DNA of 22,951 nucleotides, taken from the NCBI GenBank assembly GCA_031119195.1, contig JAVHYG010000010.1, positions 1-22,951 of the forward strand, read 5' to 3'. A model generated the notes under the pieces. That model saw only the letters and a list, made by a program, of their open reading frames with translations, ran no database searches and was not told where the DNA came from. The stretch is from Rickettsiella sp. (lineage in GTDB: Bacteria > Pseudomonadota > Gammaproteobacteria > Diplorickettsiales > Diplorickettsiaceae). This document shows, in pieces, positions 1 through 7,135 of this stretch. The position numbers and the translations under genes were made by a program. Positions within the stretch are counted from its first letter, which is position 1, and every line of letters begins with the position of its first letter.

Positions 1-2
1 TT

Positions 3-167
3 GTTACACCCTATGAACAAGCAGTTAAAAATAATGAGCGTGCAAATCAGCTAAATGAAAATAATTTTTATACCCCGCCTTATTTTTCCAAAACAATAGC
101 CTTCTTGCCTAAGCAAGTAATAGGCTTGAGTTCAAGCCAAACGATAATCGAGGACCATAGAATATAG
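3..167 (+). CDS. C-terminal end of an unidentified protein (partial)
   Basis: An open frame enters from the left edge and runs for 54 codons to a TAG at 165-167. The residues are mixed and protein-like (it begins VTPYEQAVKNNERANQLNEN), whereas the other two plus frames stop within about 55 bases. It is the only candidate gene in the first 300 bases and would converge on the minus-strand gene at 307-492. No domain is recognisable from this tail. The open frame could be chance, so the call is tentative. Confidence 0.4.
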   Translation, partial: VTPYEQAVKNNERANQLNENNFYTPPYFSKTIAFLPKQVIGLSSSQTIIEDHRI

Positions 168-220
168 TTTAACAATGACATCAACTCTATTACAAAGCTT
201 AGGCAGCTAATAAACTAACT

Positions 221-252
221 ATAAAAAAAGAGGATGGTTTAACCATCCTCTT
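221..252 (-). terminator. Rho-independent terminator
   Basis: A perfect 10-bp stem (AAGAGGATGG at 228-237 with CCATCCTCTT at 243-252) encloses a 5-base loop. Read on the minus strand it is followed directly by a run of Ts (the A run at 223-229 on the plus strand). It lies about 55 bases past the stop of the minus-strand gene at 307-492 and should end that transcript. The plus-strand side lacks a T run, so it is a weaker stop for the gene that ends at 167. Confidence 0.85.
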
Positions 253-306
253 ACGCTTTCCGCTCCTGCACAAAGCTAGCCGCTAACGTTATCGGCTCAT
301 TAAACT

Positions 307-492
307 TTAACGTTTGTCCTTTTGTCCTGGCCATTGTGGTTTATTAGGATTTTGACCTTGGTTATGATGACTAGGATTATGATGTTTAGGTTCTTGATTA
401 GGGTTTTGACCTGGCCATTGTGGCTTAGTACCTTGACTTTGATATGGATGTTTTTGCTGTTTTTTATCGTGAGGAAAATTACCTTTGTTCAT
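307..492 (-). CDS. Small Pro/Gln/Asn/His-rich protein with duplicated KPQWPGQ heptad
   Basis: A 61-aa protein from the ATG at 490-492, chosen because AGGAGC sits 8-9 bases upstream; a longer in-frame reading to 564 lacks such a site. The composition is extreme: Pro, Gln, Asn, His and Lys make up most residues, and there are almost no hydrophobic residues. The heptad KPQWPGQ occurs at about residues 23-29 and 51-57, separated by Asn/Pro/His-rich spacer. There is no signal peptide or membrane segment, so it is probably soluble and disordered. I recognise no family and assign no function. It appears to be monocistronic: a strong terminator follows, and truB ends about 190 bases upstream. A short palindrome (TGGTAATTACCA, 552-563) lies in its upstream region. 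Confidence 0.6.
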   Translation of the reverse strand: MNKGNFPHDKKQQKHPYQSQGTKPQWPGQNPNQEPKHHNPSHHNQGQNPNKPQWPGQKDKR

Positions 493-684
493 AGATGTGC
501 TCCTAATTAAAGCATTACAAATACTTCTCTCTTTAAGCCTAGCAAAGACCCTGGTAATTACCATTAATTAGCTTCGAATTGGTCATAATTTATACAAAAA
601 TATGTAGCAGTGTGTATAAAGTTAATACAAAACTCAGTAAGTGCATTAGCGTTCGCAGATAAAGTCGACAAAGCCTTTGGTAAA

Positions 685-1602
685 TTAGCTAGCTTCGATT
701 AAGCGACGCGGAGCGACCCTTCCATCCGCAAGGATTTCTCCTATACCCATAAAACGATCACCGGCCGTATACAAACGCACCCAGCCACTTTTAGGTGCAT
801 GTGGTAAAAGAATGGGTTGTCCATGTTCTAGATAATAAGCAGCAGCTTGTGACACTTTTAAAATAATACATGATTGTAACAAGCTTTCTAAAGGTAATAG
901 GCAACGATCACGTTCTTCTTGACTAAATGCTTCAAGTTTTTCCAAACTTACCATACTTTTTTCAGCATAATTACCAACACTAACACGGCGTAAGCGTTGT
1001 ACATAAGCACCGCATCCTAATGCTTCTCCGATATCCTCTATTAGAGTGCGAATATAAGTACCTTTACTACATTTAATTTCTAAATTAATACTATTGTCTG
1101 TCGTATCAAGTAGCCTTAGTAAATGCACAGTAACTTCGCGGGGAGTGCGTTCTATAGTAATACCTTGACGAGCAAGTTCATATAAAGGTTTACCTCTAAA
1201 TTTCAATGCTGAAAACATGGGAGGAATTTGTGAAATAACACCACGAAACTTTGATAAAACTGTTTCTAAACTAGCAAAACAAGAGGGTGATATCGGTCTT
1301 GTTTCAATCACTTCTCCTTCCGCATCGCCTGTTCTTGTCTTTTTTCCTAAAAAAGCGCTCACCCAATAGGCTTTGTCTGCCTCTAATAAAAACTGCGAAA
1401 ATTTGGTGGCTTCACCAAAACAAAGTGGTAGCATTCCTGTTGCTAGCGGATCTAAACTTCCTGTGTGTCCCGCTTTCTTTGCTGCAAAAAGACGTTTAAC
1501 CGTTTGTAGCGCTTGATTTGAAGTAATTCCTTCTGGCTTATCGAGTAATAAAATACCATTTATTAGACGTTTTGAAAGTTTTTGTGATGAATTAGGATGC
1601 AT
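685..1602 (-). CDS. truB: tRNA pseudouridine-55 synthase TruB
   Basis: TruB isomerises U55 to pseudouridine in the T-psi-C loop of elongator tRNAs. The 305-aa length is typical of the bacterial family. The N-terminal motif GILLLDKPEGITSNQ is followed by the catalytic GHTGSLDPLATGMLP segment, whose Asp (about residue 51 from this ATG) is the nucleophile in the family. The central stretch containing CSKGTYIRTLIEDIG is also characteristic, and a PUA-like tail ends the protein. A TTG two codons upstream (1606-1608) is an alternative start; neither start has a clear ribosome-binding site. It is the last gene of the rimP-nusA-infB-rbfA-truB operon, 23-29 bases after rbfA. In E. coli rpsO follows here; in this window it does not. 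Confidence 0.95.
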   Translation of the reverse strand: MHPNSSQKLSKRLINGILLLDKPEGITSNQALQTVKRLFAAKKAGHTGSLDPLATGMLPLCFGEATKFSQFLLEADKAYWVSAFLGKKTRTGDAEGEVIETRPISPSCFASLETVLSKFRGVISQIPPMFSALKFRGKPLYELARQGITIERTPREVTVHLLRLLDTTDNSINLEIKCSKGTYIRTLIEDIGEALGCGAYVQRLRRVSVGNYAEKSMVSLEKLEAFSQEERDRCLLPLESLLQSCIILKVSQAAAYYLEHGQPILLPHAPKSGWVRLYTAGDRFMGIGEILADGRVAPRRLIEAS

Positions 1603-1631
1603 AGACAATTATTATTGTGAATCAAGGCGTA

Positions 1632-2018
1632 TTAACTAGAACGCCTTGCTTTATCTTTAGTAATAGCCTTATCGATTAAATCATGTAAATGTTGTCTTTG
1701 TACATCTAAATCGTCGTAAAAAAATCGTAATGTAGGCATAATCCGTAATTTTAACCGTTGCGCTAACGCGTAACGTAATCGCGAAGCCGCTTTTTTAAGT
1801 CTGTTAACCGCTATTTCTTTAGATTGATTATCTTGCAAATTATCTCGATCGAGCTGGGTAAACAATATATCGGCAAAAGATAAATCCTTTGTGACTTTGA
1901 CGGAAGTTATCGTAATGAAACGTAGTCTAGGGTCCGCTATTTCTTTTTGTAGAACAACAGTCAGTTCCTTATAGATTAAATCTGCAATACGCTCAATACG
2001 TTGATACTCTTTAGGCAT
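1632..2018 (-). CDS. rbfA: Ribosome-binding factor A
   Basis: RbfA binds the 30S subunit and helps maturation of the 16S rRNA 5' region; it is needed especially in the cold. The 128-aa length fits the family (E. coli 133). The single KH-like domain shows the family signature: RIADLIYKELTVVLQKEI near the N-terminus, then DPRLRFITITSVKVTKDLSFADI. Its ATG shares one base with the infB stop (TAATG at 2016-2020), which suggests translational coupling to IF-2. The next gene is truB. Confidence 0.95.
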   Translation of the reverse strand: MPKEYQRIERIADLIYKELTVVLQKEIADPRLRFITITSVKVTKDLSFADILFTQLDRDNLQDNQSKEIAVNRLKKAASRLRYALAQRLKLRIMPTLRFFYDDLDVQRQHLHDLIDKAITKDKARRSS

Positions 2019-4483
2019 TAGATACTTCTTGCGACCGTCGTACTTTCATACACTTCAATTATGTCTCCTATACGGATATCATTATAATTTTTAATACCTA
2101 TACCACATTCCATACCATTTCTCACTTCAGTCACATCTTCTTTGAAGCGGCGTAATGAATGTAATTCGCCTTCGTGCATAACAACATTATCGCGTAATAC
2201 TCGAATTGACGCATTTCGCCGCACAAGGCCCTGTGTCACCATACAACCGGCAATAACACCTAGTTTAGCAGAACGAAAAACTTCTCTTATCTCAGCCATT
2301 CCCAAAATAGTTTCCTTTATTTCAGGAGACAATAAACCATTCATAACATTTTTAACTTCATCGATCAGATCATAAATAATACTGTGATAATGCATAATTA
2401 AGCTTTCTCGCTCAACAATGCGTTTTGCAGTCACATCTGCTCTGACATTAAACCCCAAAATCAATGCTTTAGATGCTAAAGCAAGATTAACATCCGATTC
2501 TGTAATAGCGCCTACACTAGCATAAATAAGATTTACTTTGACTTCCGACGTAGAAAGTTTATTCAAAGATTCTTTTATCGCTTCTGCAGAACCTTGCACA
2601 TCAGTTTTCAAGATAATATTAAGTACTTTAGCTTGCCCCTCATCGAGATGATCAAAAATATCTTCTGCTTTAATCGCACGCTGTTGAGCCAATTTAGTTT
2701 CTCGTAATTTGCTTTCACGAAATAAAGCAATTTCACGTGCTTTGCGTTCATCAGCAACAACAACTGCTTCATCACCTGCCACTGGTGCAGTCGATAAACC
2801 TAAGATTTCAACGGGCATTGAGGGACCGGCAAATTCCACTGATTGTCCTCTTTCATTGAGTAAAGCACGCACTCGGCCATGAGCAACACCCGCTAATAAA
2901 ATATCGCCCTTCGTTATTTTTCCACGTTGAACTAATATCGTTACGACAGATCCTCTTCCTTTATCTAATCGAGATTCAATAACAATCCCTTGTCCTGGTC
3001 CTTCTTGAGGTGCTTTTAGTTCGAGCACTTCTGCTTGAACTAAAAGCGAATCCAGTAAATTATCGATTCCTGCACCGGTTTTTGCAGAAACAGGAATAAA
3101 CATAGTATCGCCGCCCCACTCTTCAGGGATGAGTTCATATTTAGACAATTCATTCTTAATTCTATCGATATCAGCTTCTGGCTTATCAATTTTATTAATA
3201 GCTACGACAATGGGAACATTAGCTGCTTTGGCATGCTGAATGGCTTCGATAGTTTGTGGCATAACGCCATCGTCCGCTGCAACAACTAATACAACGATAT
3301 CAGTGACTCGCGTACCTCTAGCACGCATAGCGGTAAAAGCAGAATGGCCGGGCGTATCTAAAAAGGTAATAACTCCTTTCGGGATTTCCACATGATATGC
3401 ACCAATGTGCTGTGTAATACCACCTGCTTCTCCCTGGGTAACTTTGGTACGCCGTATATAGTCGAGTAAAGAGGTTTTTCCATGATCAACGTGACCCATA
3501 ATAGTAACAACAGGTGGCCGGAACAATAACTCTCCCATTTGCTGTTGAGTGCTATGTACTAAACCTTCTTCCAAAGCATTAGAACTAATAGGCTTAGCCA
3601 CATGCCCCATTTCTTCAACCAAAATAATTGCTGTATCTTGTTCAATCGATTGATTGATAGTTGCTATAACACCCAGTTTCATTAAGGATTTAATGACTTC
3701 CGCTGCCTTAACTGACATTTTTTGTGCCAACTCACCGACTGTAATCGTTTCTGGAATAACTACTTCGTGTTTTACGGCAGCTATTGGCCTTTCAAATTGA
3801 TGCTGTAAGAATTGATCTACTCTCTTATTTTTACCGCCTTTTTTTCGGTACCGAAATTCGTCATCTGTTTCGTCAGCCAATTGATAAATTTTTCTTCGAT
3901 ATTTGGCCATTTCTTTTTCTTTTAAACTACGCGTTTTATGCTTTTTCTCTCGATCTGCTTTTTCTTTATTAACTGTTAACAGAACTTCTGGCTTTTCAGG
4001 TAATTTAGGTTTCTTTTCAGTTTCTAAAGGTACTGAGCTTTTTCTTTCGGTCATTGAGGTTGGATGTTGATCCTCTTTTTCCTCTTGTTTCAGTTCATCC
4101 TTCGTTGTGGGTTCAGAGGAAGTAGATTCCAGTGTTACTGTTTGTACTGTAGGGATATCTTCCTCATGAGCTTTTATACTTTTATGGATAGCTTTTTCTT
4201 GCTCTGCTTTCTCTGCCGCTAATTCACTTTCTCTTGCTTCTTTAGCACGATTTGTTTCTTCATCGATTAAACCTTCATTACTTTTAACATAGGTTCTCTT
4301 TTTACGAACTTGAACTTTGATAGTCTTTGCTTTACCTGAAGTATCTTTGACTTTAAGAAGCGAATCACTTTTGCGCGTACGTGTTAATGTAATAAGCTTT
4401 TTAGGATTATTATTAGACAAGGTTTTTTTTTCATTCTCATGAGAAACTTTATTTGTTACTTTATCTTTGATACTTTCAGTCAT
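2018..4483 (-). CDS. infB: Translation initiation factor IF-2
   Basis: IF-2 is the GTPase that brings initiator fMet-tRNA to the 30S P site and promotes subunit joining. The 821-aa protein has a long, charged, low-complexity N-terminal region (about residues 1-230, rich in Lys and Glu). An IF2_N-type segment follows at about 240-295, including VGELAQKMSVKAAEVIKSLM. The G domain carries G1 GHVDHGKT (330-337), G3 DTPGH (376-380) and G4 NKID (430-433). Beta-barrel and C-terminal fMet-tRNA-binding domains follow. Start: the ATG at 4481-4483, preceded by AGGAG about 9 bases upstream. It is separated from nusA by a 251-base gap that may contain a secondary promoter. The conserved initiator tRNA gene is at the head of the same operon. 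Confidence 0.97.
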   Translation of the reverse strand: MTESIKDKVTNKVSHENEKKTLSNNNPKKLITLTRTRKSDSLLKVKDTSGKAKTIKVQVRKKRTYVKSNEGLIDEETNRAKEARESELAAEKAEQEKAIHKSIKAHEEDIPTVQTVTLESTSSEPTTKDELKQEEKEDQHPTSMTERKSSVPLETEKKPKLPEKPEVLLTVNKEKADREKKHKTRSLKEKEMAKYRRKIYQLADETDDEFRYRKKGGKNKRVDQFLQHQFERPIAAVKHEVVIPETITVGELAQKMSVKAAEVIKSLMKLGVIATINQSIEQDTAIILVEEMGHVAKPISSNALEEGLVHSTQQQMGELLFRPPVVTIMGHVDHGKTSLLDYIRRTKVTQGEAGGITQHIGAYHVEIPKGVITFLDTPGHSAFTAMRARGTRVTDIVVLVVAADDGVMPQTIEAIQHAKAANVPIVVAINKIDKPEADIDRIKNELSKYELIPEEWGGDTMFIPVSAKTGAGIDNLLDSLLVQAEVLELKAPQEGPGQGIVIESRLDKGRGSVVTILVQRGKITKGDILLAGVAHGRVRALLNERGQSVEFAGPSMPVEILGLSTAPVAGDEAVVVADERKAREIALFRESKLRETKLAQQRAIKAEDIFDHLDEGQAKVLNIILKTDVQGSAEAIKESLNKLSTSEVKVNLIYASVGAITESDVNLALASKALILGFNVRADVTAKRIVERESLIMHYHSIIYDLIDEVKNVMNGLLSPEIKETILGMAEIREVFRSAKLGVIAGCMVTQGLVRRNASIRVLRDNVVMHEGELHSLRRFKEDVTEVRNGMECGIGIKNYNDIRIGDIIEVYESTTVARSI

Positions 4484-4554
4484 ACTATGCCTCTCCTGCC
4501 CTACACTGTGACAGCTTAGCGAACCTACCTAGACTCTTTGCACTGAACTTTTGG

Positions 4555-4640
4555 CGTTGCCACGCTCGATTCACAATCATCATGTACTCTATACACTTCG
4601 ATTGCTACAGTTTCGCGGCGCTTTACCAAAACCAATTGCT
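4555..4640. repeat. Possible dispersed non-coding repeat in the nusA-infB gap
   Basis: The 251-base gap between nusA and infB (4484-4734) has no gene. Its middle part is less AT-rich than other intergenic DNA here. Read on the minus strand it contains GCGCCG followed 17 bases later by AAGTGTAT. The same two words occur in the same order and orientation in the 11341-11500 intergenic segment, 25 bases apart. This hints at a degenerate repeat family, but within this window the similarity is short and could be chance. Confidence 0.25.
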
Positions 4641-4643
4641 GTG

Positions 4644-4674
4644 AGTATAAAAACTGCTAATTTAATTTTGTCTA
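4644..4674 (-). promoter_or_regulatory. Candidate sigma-70 promoter upstream of infB
   Basis: On the minus strand, TAGACA (4669-4674) and TATACT (4644-4649) each match consensus at five of six positions. The 19-base spacing is longer than the usual 17, which lowers the confidence. It would drive infB-rbfA-truB independently of the tRNA-rimP promoter, with a leader of roughly 150 bases. Confidence 0.3.
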
Positions 4675-4734
4675 GAACCGGTCTAATTCAAATTTTAAGT
4701 TAAAACCCTCAGCTTTTATAGTAGATTGATTTAT

Positions 4735-6273
4735 CTACTCAGCCATTTTTTTCTCTTCTTTAAACCAATGCTCTCGCGCTTTCATAATAAGCTCACCCGC
4801 CTTTTCACGATTTAATTCGATAATGTCTAGTAAATCATCAATAGCAAGTTCAGCCAATGCTTCTCTTGAGGAAACACCGTGCTTAGCCAAAATAGCCGCC
4901 ATCTCTGCAGTCATTCCCTCTATTTCAAGTAAGTCTTGGCTAACCTCTAATGGCTTTTTCTGCTCTTTCGATTCAAGGGTTGAAACCTGTGTAGCAAGCA
5001 CTTCTTTTGCACGACTTTGCAATGCCTCTACTAACTCCTTATCAAATTCATCAATCTCAAGTAGTTCACTTTCTGAGACATAGGCAATTTCCTCTAAACT
5101 CGTAAAACCCTCACGAGCAAGCACCTGTGCTAACTCTTCATCAATACCGAGTTTATTCATGAAAAGGCTTTGTAAACCTTCTGATTCTTTAACTATTTTT
5201 TTAGCTGCCTCTTCTACCGTAACTACACTAATCATCCAACCCGTTAATTCACTCGCCAATCGTACATTCTGTCCATTTCGACCAATGGCTTGCGATAATT
5301 GATCTTCTTGCACAGCTACATCCATGACACGTGTATCTTCATCAACAACTATAGAAGCTACTTCAGCAGGCGCCATTGCATTAATCGCTAATTGAACTGG
5401 ATTATCATCCCATAAGACAATATCGATACGCTCGCCAGCTAATTCGCTGGATACAGCTTGTACCCGCGCGCCACGCATTCCTACACAAGCACCAATCGGA
5501 TCAATACGACCATCATTCGTTTTAACAGCAATTTTAGCGCGTGACCCAGGATCACGCGCAGCACTTTTAATCTCAATAAGCCCTTCACCAATCTCAGGAA
5601 CTTCTATCTTAAATAACTCAACCAACATTTCAGGACGGGTACGACTCAATAATAATTGAGGTCCACGAATTTGTGGATTAACCGCATATAAGTATCCACG
5701 TAAACGATCCGAAGCCCGTACTTCTTCACGCGGAATCATTTCTTCTCGGGGAACAAATGCTTCTACAGCACTGCTTAACTCAACGATTAACCCTTCTCTT
5801 GTAATACGCTTTACAGTACCTGTAAATAACTCACCGATACTCTGTTCAAATGCAGCAGCTATTTTAGCACGTTCAGCTTCTCTAATTTTTTGAATGATTA
5901 CCTGTTTTGCTGTTTGTGCAGCAATACGTCCGAATTCCACAGAAGGCATCGATTTTTCTATAATATCGCCAATTTTAGTATCTGGAACACGAAGCTTTGC
6001 TTCACTAAAGTAAATTTGTTTCAAGGGGTCAAAAGGTATCGCTGCAATGGCTTGATCAGACTGCGCTGGTAGATCATCCACAACTGTCCAGCAACGAAAT
6101 GTTTCATAGTCACCTGTACGACGGTCAATAACCACTCGGACATCAATATCTTTGCCCGTTTTCTTTTTAGCCGCCATTGCTAAAGCAGCTTCCATGGATT
6201 CAAAAATAAGTTCTTTATCAACATCCTTCTCATTTGATACCGTTTCTACCACTAATAAAATTTCTTTTTTCAT
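4735..6273 (-). CDS. nusA: Transcription termination/antitermination factor NusA
   Basis: NusA binds RNA polymerase and nascent RNA and modulates pausing, termination and antitermination. The 512-aa length is close to E. coli NusA (495). Order of domains: an N-terminal polymerase-binding domain (about 1-135), an S1 domain (about 145-210, starting GELFTGTVKRITREGL), then two KH domains (about 215-350) carrying GACVGMRGARVQ and QAIGRNGQNVRLASELTGW. Two acidic helix-hairpin-helix AR-type repeats follow at about 365-505, as in gammaproteobacteria. The start is supported by GGAGG seven bases before the ATG. It follows rimP with a 13-base gap and precedes infB. Confidence 0.97.
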   Translation of the reverse strand: MKKEILLVVETVSNEKDVDKELIFESMEAALAMAAKKKTGKDIDVRVVIDRRTGDYETFRCWTVVDDLPAQSDQAIAAIPFDPLKQIYFSEAKLRVPDTKIGDIIEKSMPSVEFGRIAAQTAKQVIIQKIREAERAKIAAAFEQSIGELFTGTVKRITREGLIVELSSAVEAFVPREEMIPREEVRASDRLRGYLYAVNPQIRGPQLLLSRTRPEMLVELFKIEVPEIGEGLIEIKSAARDPGSRAKIAVKTNDGRIDPIGACVGMRGARVQAVSSELAGERIDIVLWDDNPVQLAINAMAPAEVASIVVDEDTRVMDVAVQEDQLSQAIGRNGQNVRLASELTGWMISVVTVEEAAKKIVKESEGLQSLFMNKLGIDEELAQVLAREGFTSLEEIAYVSESELLEIDEFDKELVEALQSRAKEVLATQVSTLESKEQKKPLEVSQDLLEIEGMTAEMAAILAKHGVSSREALAELAIDDLLDIIELNREKAGELIMKAREHWFKEEKKMAE

Positions 6274-6286
6274 AGCCTGCCTCCGG

Positions 6287-6748
6287 TTATTTAATTATCT
6301 CAGGCAACACATTCGCATGCATAATATTGTCCCACGTTAACATTAACTCCTCGCCATCCCGGTCTACTACAACTCCATCTTCATTTGTAGACTTCAACAG
6401 GACTTTAAACTTTCGCTGTTTATCAACGGGCGTATTAGTATGAAGACTGATTTTGCTTCCAACAAAACGCTGAAATTGATCCGCAGTAAACAAGGGCCTA
6501 TTTAAGCCAGGAGAAGAAACTTCTAAGCTATACCGAGCTAATGAAGGATTTTCTACGTCAAATAATGCACCGATTTGGCGGCTTACCCGCTCACAATCAG
6601 CCAGCGTGATACCCTGCTCACTGTCAATGTAAATCCGCAGAGTATTTCTATGGTTGCCTTGCGTCAAATAAACACAACCCCATAATTCATAACCGAGGGC
6701 TTCAACCGTCGGTAGAATCATTGCTTTTATAGCTAAATTATTCCTCAT
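6287..6748 (-). CDS. rimP: Ribosome maturation factor RimP
   Basis: RimP assists early 30S assembly. From the ATG at 6746-6748 the protein is 153 aa (E. coli 150), starting MRNNLAIKAMILPTVEALGY. The segment PTVEALGYELWGCVYLTQG and the later LADCERVSRQIGALFDVE and YSLEVSSPGLNRPLF motifs are diagnostic. An upstream in-frame TTG (6794-6796) would give 169 aa, but it abuts the T run of the terminator-like hairpin at 6791-6814, so I reject it. The ribosome-binding site is weak (AAAGAA). It is the first protein gene after the initiator tRNA, as in E. coli. Confidence 0.93.
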   Translation of the reverse strand: MRNNLAIKAMILPTVEALGYELWGCVYLTQGNHRNTLRIYIDSEQGITLADCERVSRQIGALFDVENPSLARYSLEVSSPGLNRPLFTADQFQRFVGSKISLHTNTPVDKQRKFKVLLKSTNEDGVVVDRDGEELMLTWDNIMHANVLPEIIK

Positions 6749-6790
6749 TTCTTTTAGAAGGGCATTTTCATTAAGGCAGCCCTTTCCCCT

Positions 6791-6814
6791 AAACAAAAAG
6801 CCCCAAAATGGGGC
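6791..6814 (-). terminator. Terminator-like hairpin between initiator tRNA and rimP
   Basis: Read on the minus strand, GCCCC-ATTTT-GGGGC is followed by TTTTTGTTT. This is a classical intrinsic terminator 19 bases past the tRNA CCA end. No other promoter is obvious before rimP, so partial read-through from the tRNA promoter probably supplies the downstream operon. That is inferred, not shown. Confidence 0.8.
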
Positions 6815-6833
6815 CCTATAATCACACTAGAAT

Positions 6834-6910
<77 letters not shown>

Positions 6911-6921
6911 ATAGCGGCAGA

Positions 6922-6950
6922 AGTATACCCTATAGGCCATATGAATACAA
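6922..6950 (-). promoter_or_regulatory. Sigma-70 promoter of the tRNA-fMet/rimP-nusA-infB operon
   Basis: On the minus strand TTGTAT (6945-6950) and TATACT (6922-6927) are separated by exactly 17 bases. This places the transcription start about 5 bases before the mature tRNA 5' end. The region between the -10 box and the tRNA is GC-rich (TCTGCCGC), like the discriminators of stringently controlled stable-RNA promoters. The DNA upstream of the -35 box is AT-rich. Confidence 0.75.
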
Positions 6951-7135
6951 ACCCGATTTATTGCAAAAATAAAGATTTTGTAAGAATTTAGAAGGGCTAT
7001 TAAAGTATATTTTTCAATGGCAAGCGTTATTTAAAAAAAATTCGGTTGGCAAAAAATACTTTTTTACAAAAAAACATGGGGTTTTTACTGTTTTTACAGT
7101 CAGTTATTAGCTGTCTGCTCAAAACTATATAAGTT

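Noticed and set aside
322..510. Plus-strand open frame opposite the KPQWPGQ gene
   Set aside because: It is the antisense shadow of the repetitive minus-strand gene, with no ribosome-binding site and a composition forced by the other strand.
6749..6796. Longer rimP beginning at a TTG (16 extra residues)
   Set aside because: The TTG abuts the T run of the terminator-like hairpin, has no binding site, and the extra residues have no match to the RimP N-terminus.
7081..7135. Terminator after the AnkH-like gene
   Set aside because: Short stems (AAAACT/AGTTTT and ACTGT/ACAGT) are present, but each is 5-6 bp, AT-rich and without a T run on the minus strand.
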